NCBI GenBank assembly: GCA_002730855.1
Contig: PCBA01000063.1
Span: forward strand, 1 to 18,334
Direction: 5' to 3'
DNA from: Gammaproteobacteria bacterium
GTDB taxonomy: Bacteria > Pseudomonadota > Gammaproteobacteria > Magnimaribacterales > Magnimaribacteraceae
DNA length: 18,334 nt
The notes below the pieces were generated by a model. The model searched no databases, was not told where the DNA came from, and saw only the letters and a program-made list of their open reading frames with translations. Made by a program: the position numbers and the translations under genes. This document shows positions 7,256 to 15,482 of the stretch, piece after piece (position 1 is the first letter of the stretch; each line of letters starts with the position of its first letter).

Positions 7256-9939
7256 TATTGTCTCTTCTTGTCTTTCTTTCTAGCCAATTTTGCTTCTGCT
7301 CTTCTTAGCCTTCTATTGCCACTAGGCTGGTCATCATCCTTTTCTGGTTTAGCAGGGTTAAGAGCCGACTCAGGGTTTTGATGGTTTAGGGTTTGCTTTT
7401 GGTTTTGTTTAGGTAAATTCAATTCACCTGAATCCTCTAATTCAATCTCTACTCTAGAAAGAAATCTAATACCTTCGAGCCTTATTTTATTAAGGAGGTT
7501 TTCAAACAAGTCAAATGACTCTCTTCTAAATTCTAACTTAGGGTTTTTATTGCCGTAACTTCTTAGACCAATGCCTTGTCTTAAGGCATCAACCTCAGCT
7601 AAATGATCTTTCCATGAAGTATCGATGATTTGTAAAAGTATTTGTTTTTCAAAGTCCCTCATTACGGGGCCAATGACTTGACTCTTGCTAGTGTAAGCAT
7701 CTTGTGTAATTGAATTCACTCTCTTTTCAACCTCTTCAGAGGTGATACCTTGATTCTCCTTTACCCAGTCTTTAATAGGCACCTGTATTCCAAAGGTATT
7801 TAGAAGAGAGGTTTCAAGAGAGTCTATATCCCATTCATTTGGTTCAAGACCGTCTAGCACTACAGATCCTATTTCGTCGCTTATGACTGTTTCTCTCATC
7901 GAGTTTAATAAATCAGTTATTAAATCCGATTCTAGGATAGAGTTTCTTTGAGAATAGATGATCTGCCTTTGTTCATTTGCCATGTCATCGTATTCGAGTA
8001 ACATTTTTCTTATATCAAAGTTTCTTCCTTCAACTCTCTTTTGGGCTCTTTCAATTGCTCCACTTAACATTCTGTGTTCTATATGCTCTCCGTCCTCTAA
8101 GCCCACTCTTTGCATAATGTTCTTAAATTGATCAGAGGCAAATATCCTCATTAGGTTGTCTTCTAGAGATATATAGAATCTGGAGGATCCTGGATCTCCT
8201 TGTCTACCTGAACGCCCTCTTAATTGATTGTCCATTCTCCTAGATTCATTTCTTTCTGTTCCAATAACATGCAAGCCCCCAGACGAAATCACTTTACTAT
8301 TTAATTCTCCCCAATCGTTTTTTAGTTCTTTTTTTGTAGCTAAGTTACCTTGTCCAAACTTTTCATATTCTGCTTCCCAATTTCCTCCCAAAACTATATC
8401 CGTTCCTCTGCCGGCCATATTAGTAGCAATGGTCACAACGCCCGGCTTGCCGGCTTGAGAAATTATTTCAGCTTCTCTAGCATGATTTTTTGCATTCAAT
8501 TCTTGGTGTTCTATATTTATTTGTTTTAGAAGTTTGGAAAGCATTTCAGAACTTTCCAATGAAGCGGTCCCAACAAGAACTGGATTACCTTTATCTTTGT
8601 AGGTTTGTATTTCTTCAACGACAGATTTATATTTTTCACTTTCCGTAAGATAGACAAGATCATTTTTGTCATCCCTGATCATCTTTTCATTAGTTGGAAT
8701 CTCAACGACATTGAGCCCGTAAATTTCTGAGAATTCTTCTGCTTCAGTTGAAGCAGTACCAGTCATTCCTGATAGTTTTTCATACTGTCTAAAATAATTT
8801 TGGAAAGTACAGGAAGCGAGCGTTTGACTCTCCATTTGGATAGGTACATTTTCTTTTTGTTCAATAGCTTGATGAAGTCCATCTGCTAATCTTCTACCAG
8901 GCATTGCTCTTCCAGTATTTTCATCTATTAGAACGACTTGATTCTCTTGGATCATGTAGTCGACATCTTTATTAAAAAGAAAATGAGCCCTTAGAGAGGA
9001 TTGAATGTAATGTAATAGTCTAAGGTTTCCGGAAGAATAAAGACTTTGATCTTGTTGCAGCATGTTGGATTCTTTTAACAGCTGTTCTATAAAATCATGT
9101 CCCGAATCAGTCAATTCAACTTGTTTAGATTTCTCATCAACAACGAAATGTCCTTCTTTAATAGTCTCTACCTCTCCTTCTTCATTCTCTTGGAGGACTT
9201 GTTCTTCTAACTTTGGAACGAACTGACTAATTTGTTGATAAATTTCAGCAGTATTTTCTGCTGGTCCGGATATCACCAAAGGAGTTCTAGCTTCATCAAT
9301 CAGTATGGAGTCAACTTCATCTATTATTGCAAAATAATAATCATTCATGACCCTATCTTCAGTGCTGACAACCATATTGTTTCTTAAGAAATCAAATCCA
9401 ATTTCATTATTGGTGGCGTAGATTACATCAGCTTTATAAGCCTCTTTTCTTGTAAAAGGGTCTTGTGCTGAAGTTATATAGGAAACTGTCATACCTAGAT
9501 TTTCATAGATTGGCTTCATCCATTCGGCGTCTCTTTTTGCCAAGTAATCATTCACAGTTACAAGTACCACTTTTCTTTTCGTAAATGAATTTAAATAACT
9601 CGGAAGGGTGGCAACCAGTGTTTTGCCTTCTCCAGTAGCCATCTCAGCTATCTGACAGTTGTGAAGGGCTATACCGCCAATTAATTGACAATCATAATGA
9701 CGGAGGCCAAGTTGCCTCTTACTGACTTCTCTGACTATTGAAAAAGCCTCAGGAAGAAGATCATCTAAAGACTCTCCTTCGTTATGTCTTAATATAAACT
9801 CACTTCTTTTTTCCTTTAGATCATTATCGTTTAGATGAGAAATATCATCCTCTAGTCCATTAATTGCATTAACTAAAGGTTGAACTTTCTTTAAAATCTT
9901 TTGGTTTTTTGAACCAAATATCTTATTTAATATACTCAT
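7255..9939 (-). CDS. secA: Preprotein translocase ATPase SecA, no C-terminal zinc motif
   Basis: Motor ATPase that drives preproteins through SecYEG at the inner membrane. 894 residues. Seen: Walker A MATGEGKTL (100-108), Walker B DEVD (207-210) followed by SILIDEARTPL, the preprotein-crosslinking region, helicase motifs including NMAGRGTDIVLGG and GTERNESRRMDNQLRGRSGRQGDPGSS, and the helical scaffold/wing region with DHLAEVDALRQGI. E. coli SecA (901 residues) ends in a CxCxSG...CH zinc motif that binds SecB and lipid. Here residues 837-894 form a Gln/Asn-rich linker and a strongly basic tail (RRLRRAEAKLARKKDKKRQ) with no cysteine. The gene ends at argJ, so the motif is not lost to an obvious frameshift next to the stop. 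The 63-bp gap after lpxC has no room for secM. Expression is likely operonic. Confidence 0.98.
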   Translation of the reverse strand: MSILNKIFGSKNQKILKKVQPLVNAINGLEDDISHLNDNDLKEKRSEFILRHNEGESLDDLLPEAFSIVREVSKRQLGLRHYDCQLIGGIALHNCQIAEMATGEGKTLVATLPSYLNSFTKRKVVLVTVNDYLAKRDAEWMKPIYENLGMTVSYITSAQDPFTRKEAYKADVIYATNNEIGFDFLRNNMVVSTEDRVMNDYYFAIIDEVDSILIDEARTPLVISGPAENTAEIYQQISQFVPKLEEQVLQENEEGEVETIKEGHFVVDEKSKQVELTDSGHDFIEQLLKESNMLQQDQSLYSSGNLRLLHYIQSSLRAHFLFNKDVDYMIQENQVVLIDENTGRAMPGRRLADGLHQAIEQKENVPIQMESQTLASCTFQNYFRQYEKLSGMTGTASTEAEEFSEIYGLNVVEIPTNEKMIRDDKNDLVYLTESEKYKSVVEEIQTYKDKGNPVLVGTASLESSEMLSKLLKQINIEHQELNAKNHAREAEIISQAGKPGVVTIATNMAGRGTDIVLGGNWEAEYEKFGQGNLATKKELKNDWGELNSKVISSGGLHVIGTERNESRRMDNQLRGRSGRQGDPGSSRFYISLEDNLMRIFASDQFKNIMQRVGLEDGEHIEHRMLSGAIERAQKRVEGRNFDIRKMLLEYDDMANEQRQIIYSQRNSILESDLITDLLNSMRETVISDEIGSVVLDGLEPNEWDIDSLETSLLNTFGIQVPIKDWVKENQGITSEEVEKRVNSITQDAYTSKSQVIGPVMRDFEKQILLQIIDTSWKDHLAEVDALRQGIGLRSYGNKNPKLEFRRESFDLFENLLNKIRLEGIRFLSRVEIELEDSGELNLPKQNQKQTLNHQNPESALNPAKPEKDDDQPSGNRRLRRAEAKLARKKDKKRQ

Positions 9940-10002
9940 AAAATTCTTGTAGGTTGGATTCTATCAATTTGTTTCATGATATTACTTAATAATGTAAAAA
10001 AA

Positions 10003-10923
10003 TTATCCCGAACTAGGATCAATGATTGGATCCAAATACGTTATTGGGGAGTTGCCTGGATCATCATAAGTTATTACTTCCCACGTCTCAGGTCTTGCTA
10101 AAAGCTCTCTTAATAGCGCGTTATTAACTGTATGGCCTGACTTATAACCTTCAAATGACCCGACTAAATTGTGCCCAAGTAAGTAAAGATCGCCGATAGC
10201 ATCTAGAACTTTGTGTTTTGTCATTTCATTCTCTAATCTCAACCCATCTTCATTAAGAATCTCATTTTCGCCTATAGCTACAGCATTTTTTTGGCTGGCA
10301 CCAAGAGCTAAGTCATTCTCTTTAAGCGCCTCTAGGTCACTCATGAATCCAAAAGTTCTAGCTCTACTAACTTCTTTTACGAAAGAAGTGCTATTAAAAT
10401 TGATAGAAGCTTTTGTGCCGTGTCGTTTGTGTACAGGGTGATCCCAAACACCAGTAAAGGCAACTTTAAATCCTTCAAAAGGTGAAACCTGGGCCCAGGC
10501 ATCATTATAAGGAACCCTTACAGTTTCTTTAATTCTAATAAATTTCTTCGGAGCGTCTTGCTCATGCAACCCAGCTGATTGAATTAAAAACACAAAAGGC
10601 CCAGCACTTCCATCCATGATCGGAATTTCTGCTGCATTTACTTCAACATATGCATTATCAATCCCCAAACCTGCCATGGCAGAGAGTAAATGTTCAACAG
10701 TAGATATTTTTACATCTTTCCAGGTTAATGAAGTAGACATGGTTGTATCGCCCACATTCTCTGCTCTTGCCTTGATTTCTACTACCGGGTCTAGATCAAC
10801 TCTTCTAAAAATTATTCCAGTATCAGGAGGGGCAGGTAATAATTTTAGGGTGATAGGATCGCCGCTATGGAGACCTATTCCAAAACCTTTTATTGAATTT
10901 GAGAGAGTTCTTTGAGCTAGCAT
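10003..10923 (-). CDS. lpxC: UDP-3-O-acyl-N-acetylglucosamine deacetylase LpxC
   Basis: Zinc-dependent, committed step of lipid A synthesis: deacetylates UDP-3-O-acyl-GlcNAc in the cytosol. Its presence marks a Gram-negative organism with LPS. 306 residues against 305 in E. coli. Seen: GFGIGLHSGDP (13-23), the substrate-binding N-terminus; STVEHLLSAMAGLGIDN (74-90) with the catalytic Glu77 and zinc ligand His78; IMDGSAGPF (102-110); KHKVLDAIGDL (236-246) with zinc ligands His237 and Asp241; and the catalytic His264 in GHTVNNAL. In many gammaproteobacteria lpxC follows ftsZ at the end of the dcw cluster; here it follows rlmB by 21 bp and precedes secA by 63 bp. E. coli LpxC is degraded by FtsH through a nonpolar C-terminal tail; this tail (DPIIDPSSG) differs, so control may differ (inference). 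Confidence 0.98.
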   Translation of the reverse strand: MLAQRTLSNSIKGFGIGLHSGDPITLKLLPAPPDTGIIFRRVDLDPVVEIKARAENVGDTTMSTSLTWKDVKISTVEHLLSAMAGLGIDNAYVEVNAAEIPIMDGSAGPFVFLIQSAGLHEQDAPKKFIRIKETVRVPYNDAWAQVSPFEGFKVAFTGVWDHPVHKRHGTKASINFNSTSFVKEVSRARTFGFMSDLEALKENDLALGASQKNAVAIGENEILNEDGLRLENEMTKHKVLDAIGDLYLLGHNLVGSFEGYKSGHTVNNALLRELLARPETWEVITYDDPGNSPITYLDPIIDPSSG

Positions 10924-10944
10924 CGTCGTATTCTAACTAAATAA

Positions 10945-11697
10945 TTATTCAGGTGTTTGTTTTTGGCTAACCATCTGAAATAACATAATGCCTGCACTAA
11001 CAGAAGCATTTAGACTTTCAATTCTTCCAGGCATCTTAACTTTGATAACTTCATCGCAATTCTCTTGAGTCAATCTTTTTAACCCTTTGTCTTCCGATCC
11101 AATTATTAAAGCAGATTTATCACTATAGGATATTTCATTATGAGATTTAGAGGCATTCATATCGCTACCGTAAATTGTTACCCCAGATGATTTTAATTTA
11201 TTTATGGTTCTAACAATATTTGTGACAACAATGAAAGGAATAAGTTCCGATCCACCAGATGATATCTTTCTAACGGTTGGAGTTAAATGACATGCTCTAT
11301 CTTTCGGAACTATTACGGCGTCAACTCCGGCCGCTGCAGCACTTCTGATACAAGCACCAACATTGTGTGGATCCGTTATGTGTTCAAGAATTAAGAGTAA
11401 TAAGCTATCTCCTTCAATAATAGTTTCTAAAAAACTCTCATTTTCTTCCAGTCGTTTGTTACAAATAATAGCAACCCCTTGATGATTCATCTCTAAGAAA
11501 TTCTTTTTAAAAAAAGACGGGCTCTGAACAATCACTTCAATACCATTCTTTTTAGCTAGCCGTTCTAATTCTTCTATTCTTTTTTTTCTCTTAGAGTCTT
11601 GGGTGAATATAGTTTTAACAGAGCCAGGTCTTATGGAAATGATTTCGTTTATGGCGTTGATTCCACAAACTAATTCTTGGTCATTAGTTAATTTCAT
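10945..11697 (-). CDS. rlmB: 23S rRNA Gm2251 2'-O-methyltransferase RlmB
   Basis: SpoU-class (SPOUT) methyltransferase that 2'-O-methylates a guanosine in the peptidyl-transferase P-loop of 23S rRNA using S-adenosylmethionine. 250 residues, near the E. coli enzyme's 243. Seen: an N-terminal L30e-like substrate-binding part (about 1-80), including CGINAINEII; motif 1 DPHNVGACIRSA (109-120) with the Asn and Arg of the active site; motif 2 IIGSEDKGL (198-206); and motif 3 KMPGRIESLNASVSAG (221-236), forming the knotted SAM site. Its start overlaps the rnr stop by 4 bp (ATGA). rnr-rlmB adjacency is conserved in E. coli and relatives, which supports RlmB over the paralogous TrmH family; motif details fit RlmB. 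Confidence 0.95.
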   Translation of the reverse strand: MKLTNDQELVCGINAINEIISIRPGSVKTIFTQDSKRKKRIEELERLAKKNGIEVIVQSPSFFKKNFLEMNHQGVAIICNKRLEENESFLETIIEGDSLLLLILEHITDPHNVGACIRSAAAAGVDAVIVPKDRACHLTPTVRKISSGGSELIPFIVVTNIVRTINKLKSSGVTIYGSDMNASKSHNEISYSDKSALIIGSEDKGLKRLTQENCDEVIKVKMPGRIESLNASVSAGIMLFQMVSQKQTPE

Positions 11698-13625
11698 TTT
11701 AGTATTCTAAGGTCTATTCTTTGAGAAAAAACATCTACCTTTTCAACCTTAACTTTTAGGTAATCGCCAAGCGAGTAGGAATGATTTGAACTATTACTTT
11801 GTAGCATTTGTGAAGATTCATCGTAGACATAGTACTCGTTTTTAGGCAGGTGCTTTATATGACACAAGCCTTCTATGTTAACTTCTTGAAGGTGAATAAA
11901 TAACCCAAAGTTGGTCACTCCAGTTATCTGGCCCTTGAAAGAATTCCCTATCTTATCGGCCGCAAATTCGCACTTAAGATGGTTTAAGGCATCTCTTTCT
12001 GCTTTCTCAGCAGCTCTCTCTTTTGTAGAACATTCTAAAGCTAATTTTTCTAAGACATCTTGGGGGTAGGGGTTCTCGAAGTTAACACTACTATCGCTAG
12101 AAGAAATTTTCCCTTTGTTGGCCTTAATTAGTTTCTTTATTGCTCTATGTACAATCAAGTCTGGGTATCTTCTTATTGGAGAAGTAAAATGGGAATAAGC
12201 TTTATACCCTAATGCAAAATGCTCTGAAACCTTAGCTTTATATACAGCTAAACTTAAAGATTGAAGAACCTGCATATGTATTATTTTTTTATCCTTTCTA
12301 TCTTTAACTAAATCTACCAGCTTAGATAATTGGTTGACTGTATTTCCTTCATTTAACTTTGCATTAATTTTTCTGCTTCTCACAAAATCTTTTAACTGGT
12401 TTATTTTAAGCAAGTCTGGCTTGGGGTGGATTCTATACATGGCAGGCATACCAAACTTAAGACATATCTCAGCTGTTGCTATGTTTGCTGCCAACATAAA
12501 TTCTTCGATCATCATATGTGAAAGTGTTCTGGGTGAGTTGAAGAACTTTACTATCTTGTTATCGTTAAATTTAGGTACATAAAAAGGCACATCCAATTCC
12601 AGCGCTCCTCTGTCTTCTTTATTTGTTTTTAACCGGGCATAGATTTCAACGAGATTCTTGATTGATTCAGAGTAAATTTTGTTTAATTTATTTTTTTCTA
12701 TCTCTTCTGAGAGTTTTTCATAAGTTAGTCTGGCTTTTGAATTTATTATTGCTTCAAAGAAAGTTGAGTGTTTTAAATCTCCATTTTTATCAACAATAGT
12801 CTTACATACCAAACAAAACCTATCCTCGTTAGGTCTTAATGAACACACGTCATTACTTATAACCTCTGGAAGCATGGGCACAACCTTTTGAGTGAAGTAA
12901 ACGGAAGTTCCTCTATCTGCTGCCTCTTGATCAATTACACTTCCCTGCTTAACAAATCTAGCAACATCCGCTATTGCTACGTATAAAATATAGTTACCTT
13001 GTTTATCTTTTTCTCCTAAGACAGCATCGTCAAAGTCTTTAGCAGTTTTCCCATCTATGGTTACAAACTTCTTACTTCTTAAATCTTCATATTGATCTTC
13101 TTTTTCTTTTTCGTTCTTTAATTTCTTGGCTTCATTAATTACAGACGTAGGCCAATTTGTTTTAATGTTGTGATTTGAGATCGCAATCTCATAAGCTAAC
13201 TCAAGGCCATTAGCTAGTACTTTTTCGATATAACCCTCCGCTAATTTACTTTCTTCAGGCTGTTTAATCATCTTTACCTTTACTAAGGAGTTAGAATTGA
13301 TTCTTTTTGGAATTTCTCCAGATATGGCTACTCTTATGTCATTCTCAAAGCCTATAGGGCTGCAGAATATTCTTTTACCTCTAGTAAAAATAGAACCTAC
13401 GAATTCCTTTGTATTGCTTTCTATTATCTCTTCAACAACGGCCCATTCTTTCTTTCCTAGAGAGAACTTGACTAAGTCACCAGGCATTACTTTATAAACC
13501 TCTTTTTTGCCTAATTTAAATTGTGATTCGTTGGTAGCGTCTTCTACAAAGAAACCTTTGGATTTCTTTGATTTTTTAACAATGCCTATAGAAGTCTTTA
13601 TTCTAGGCTTTGATGACTCTCTCAT
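11694..13625 (-). CDS. rnr: Ribonuclease R, short form
   Basis: Processive 3'-5' hydrolytic exoribonuclease of the RNB family, degrading structured RNA, mRNA fragments and defective rRNA. Seen: two cold-shock-like OB segments in about 10-150, the RNB domain from about 180 with TIDGKTAKDFDDAV holding the four metal-binding Asp residues (191, 197, 199, 200), the DVARFVKQGS and HFTSPIRRYPDL signatures, AAEKAERDA near the active-site Arg, and a C-terminal S1 domain (about 555-643). At 643 residues it is much shorter than E. coli RNase R (813): it lacks the N-terminal helix-turn-helix part and the Lys-rich C-terminal tail. RNase II is also about 644 residues, but the DFDD version of the motif and rlmB linkage favour RNase R. 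First gene of the five-gene operon; the promoter should lie in 13626-13755. Confidence 0.92.
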   Translation of the reverse strand: MRESSKPRIKTSIGIVKKSKKSKGFFVEDATNESQFKLGKKEVYKVMPGDLVKFSLGKKEWAVVEEIIESNTKEFVGSIFTRGKRIFCSPIGFENDIRVAISGEIPKRINSNSLVKVKMIKQPEESKLAEGYIEKVLANGLELAYEIAISNHNIKTNWPTSVINEAKKLKNEKEKEDQYEDLRSKKFVTIDGKTAKDFDDAVLGEKDKQGNYILYVAIADVARFVKQGSVIDQEAADRGTSVYFTQKVVPMLPEVISNDVCSLRPNEDRFCLVCKTIVDKNGDLKHSTFFEAIINSKARLTYEKLSEEIEKNKLNKIYSESIKNLVEIYARLKTNKEDRGALELDVPFYVPKFNDNKIVKFFNSPRTLSHMMIEEFMLAANIATAEICLKFGMPAMYRIHPKPDLLKINQLKDFVRSRKINAKLNEGNTVNQLSKLVDLVKDRKDKKIIHMQVLQSLSLAVYKAKVSEHFALGYKAYSHFTSPIRRYPDLIVHRAIKKLIKANKGKISSSDSSVNFENPYPQDVLEKLALECSTKERAAEKAERDALNHLKCEFAADKIGNSFKGQITGVTNFGLFIHLQEVNIEGLCHIKHLPKNEYYVYDESSQMLQSNSSNHSYSLGDYLKVKVEKVDVFSQRIDLRILK

Positions 13626-13755
13626 ATACGCATGATATAGCTCTTGGATAGCTTAAGCATTTTATTTCAATAAACATTTGAATTTAATCGGGAAATCAAT
13701 ACGGGTTGAGAACCTAGGCTTGCGGGCAAAGTATTTAGTCAGTAAAGTAAATATT
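13626..13755. other. Divergent spacer between rnr and the plus-strand operon
   Basis: This 130-bp stretch must hold promoters for rnr (minus) and the right-hand operon (plus). It includes a perfect 8-bp palindrome GCTTAAGC (13651-13658) and ATAGCT copies at 13636-13641 and 13648-13653. Several -35/-10-like pairs exist on both strands, but none is strong enough to call. No RNA gene is seen. Confidence 0.35.
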
Positions 13756-13914
13756 ATGCATATAGGTATTATTGTTTCACTTATATTCATCAGTGCTCTT
13801 TTCTTCTTATGGCAATACTCAAGAGGAGAGCAGGTGGGTAGAAGAATAGGTCTCTTATTAAATATTTGGGGAGCTGTGATACTTTTTTATTTAATTATGA
13901 TTGTGTATCTATAG
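13756..13914 (+). CDS. Small two-helix membrane protein
   Basis: Not recognised. Read from the ATG at 13756 it encodes 52 residues: MHIGIIVSLIFISALFFLW (hydrophobic helix 1), a charged hinge QYSRGEQVGRRIG, then LLLNIWGAVILFYLIMIVYL (helix 2), so both ends probably face the same side of the inner membrane with a basic loop inside. The frame is open upstream to a TTG at 13678, which would give 78 residues; the added segment is not hydrophobic and has no ribosome binding site, so the ATG is preferred, although its own site (AGTAAAG) is weak. It lies 18 bp upstream of the acyl-CoA ligase and is probably co-transcribed. It may act as a partner or anchor for that pathway, or be unrelated (inference). 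Confidence 0.6.
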   Translation: MHIGIIVSLIFISALFFLWQYSRGEQVGRRIGLLLNIWGAVILFYLIMIVYL

Positions 13915-13932
13915 TTATAAAGAGAAGTAGAA

Positions 13933-15477
13933 ATGACAGTACAACACTATGATTGGTCTGCTTATCATTCGAACGTTAGACCTAATAAGATTGCTATTAG
14001 GGATTTAAGCAATAATGTAACTCTTACTTATAAAGAATTAGATGATAGGGCTTCAAGGTTAGCTAATTGGTTGCAGGCTCGAGGAATAAAGAAGGGAGAT
14101 AGAATCGCAATCTTGTCTCAGAATTGTGCCGAGTTTTTTGAACTAGAATTTGCTTGCGCTAAAGTTGGAGCAATTGAATTGCCTCTAAACTGGAGGCTCA
14201 CTAAGCCGGAATTGGAATATATCTTAAACGACAGCACCCCTAGCGTCTTAATCTATGATGTTTCTTTTTCAGAGATAGGGATTGAATTACAGAAAGATTG
14301 CAAAATTAACCATTCCCTTCAGATAGATAAAACTGACAACTTAAGTGAATATGACCATGCTATAAATGATTCTGAACTAAATTATGAAAAAGTTGATTGC
14401 ACTCAGGATGACTTGATTATGATCATGTATACATCAGGTACCACTGGGCACCCTAAGGGAGCAATGATTAACCATCAAATGCAACTTTATAACACTATCA
14501 ATTTAGCCGCGCCTGCTTTCGTTGGGCCTGATAGCGTACAGCTGGTGGTGCTTCCTCTTTTCCACACTGGAGGTATGAATTGTTATGCTAATCCAGTTCT
14601 TCATGCTGGAGGTGAACTGATTCTAATAAGAGAATTTGATCCAGGGTTAGCGCTTTCTATTTTAGGAAGTTCTGAATATAAAGTAAGTCACTTTTTTGCG
14701 GTACCTGCTCCTTATCAATTTATGATGAACCATCCTGATTTTGATCAAACAGACCTTTCAAGTTTAAAGATTGCTGGAATAGGAGGAGCACCTTGTGCTG
14801 AAGCTATACTAAAGACATGGTCAAATAAGGGTGTATCTATGATACAAGGGTGGGGGATGACTGAAACTAGCCCTGGAGGCATAGGTTTGGCTGCAGAAGA
14901 TGCAGAGAGAAAACTTGGATCTGCAGGAAAAGCCCTTCTTCACACTGAAATAAAGATAGTAGATGAAAAGAGTAATGAACTTGGTGCAGATAAAGTGGGG
15001 GAGTTGTACATAAAAGGCCCAAACATAACCCCGGGATACTGGAACAATCCAGAAGCAACAGAAAGCTCGTTTGAAGATGGATGGTTAAAGACAGGTGATG
15101 CAGCTAAATTTGATGAAGAAGGTTTTGTTTATATTGTTGATCGCTCAAAGGATATGTATATTTCGGGAGGAGAGAATGTATACCCAGCTGAAGTAGAGAA
15201 TGTTCTTTATCAATTACCACAGATAGGTGAAGCTGCGATAATTGGAGTACCAGACGAAAGGTGGGGTGAAACTGGAGTTGCTTTCATATCTCTTAAACCA
15301 AATGAAAATTTAGAGGAAAAGGATCTGATTTCCCATTGCTTAGAAAATCTAGCTAAATTTAAGGTTCCTAGTAAGGTTGAATTTATTGATGCACTTCCTA
15401 GAAATGCTACTGGAAAGGTCCTAAAAAGGACCTTGAGAGAAGAGTACTTAGGAAGTGATGCTCCTGCTATCTCCTAA
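13933..15477 (+). CDS. AMP-forming acyl-CoA synthetase (ligase)
   Basis: ANL-superfamily adenylating enzyme that activates a carboxylic acid with ATP and joins it to CoA, giving an acyl-CoA, AMP and pyrophosphate. 514 residues, typical for medium/long-chain or aryl acid ligases. Seen: the P-loop YTSGTTGHPKGAM (166-178), GWGMTE (306-311), TGDAAKFDEEGF (387-398), the hinge DRSKDMYISGGENVYP (403-418), and the C-terminal catalytic Lys495 in RNATGK (490-495). No membrane segment. A ribosome binding site (AGAG) precedes the ATG after an 18-bp gap from the small membrane gene. The GST gene starts 5 bp downstream, so they share an operon with the LDI-like and SDR genes. The likely role is CoA activation of the acid made by this module; the substrate cannot be read from sequence, with fatty, cinnamic-type or isoprenoid acids all possible. 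Confidence 0.95.
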   Translation: MTVQHYDWSAYHSNVRPNKIAIRDLSNNVTLTYKELDDRASRLANWLQARGIKKGDRIAILSQNCAEFFELEFACAKVGAIELPLNWRLTKPELEYILNDSTPSVLIYDVSFSEIGIELQKDCKINHSLQIDKTDNLSEYDHAINDSELNYEKVDCTQDDLIMIMYTSGTTGHPKGAMINHQMQLYNTINLAAPAFVGPDSVQLVVLPLFHTGGMNCYANPVLHAGGELILIREFDPGLALSILGSSEYKVSHFFAVPAPYQFMMNHPDFDQTDLSSLKIAGIGGAPCAEAILKTWSNKGVSMIQGWGMTETSPGGIGLAAEDAERKLGSAGKALLHTEIKIVDEKSNELGADKVGELYIKGPNITPGYWNNPEATESSFEDGWLKTGDAAKFDEEGFVYIVDRSKDMYISGGENVYPAEVENVLYQLPQIGEAAIIGVPDERWGETGVAFISLKPNENLEEKDLISHCLENLAKFKVPSKVEFIDALPRNATGKVLKRTLREEYLGSDAPAIS

Positions 15478-15482
15478 GCCTT

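Noticed and set aside
9940..10002. Possible SecM-like arrest leader upstream of secA
   Set aside because: Only 63 bp lie between lpxC and secA, with no signal-peptide-coding frame or FxxxxWIxxxxGIRAGP-type arrest motif.
10616..10915. 99-codon plus-strand open frame inside lpxC
   Set aside because: Antisense shadow of the conserved LpxC zinc-site region; composition follows lpxC codon structure.
13678..13755. TTG-initiated N-terminal extension of the small membrane protein
   Set aside because: No ribosome binding site before the TTG, and the added segment breaks the compact two-helix pattern; the ATG at 13756 is a simpler start, though not proven.
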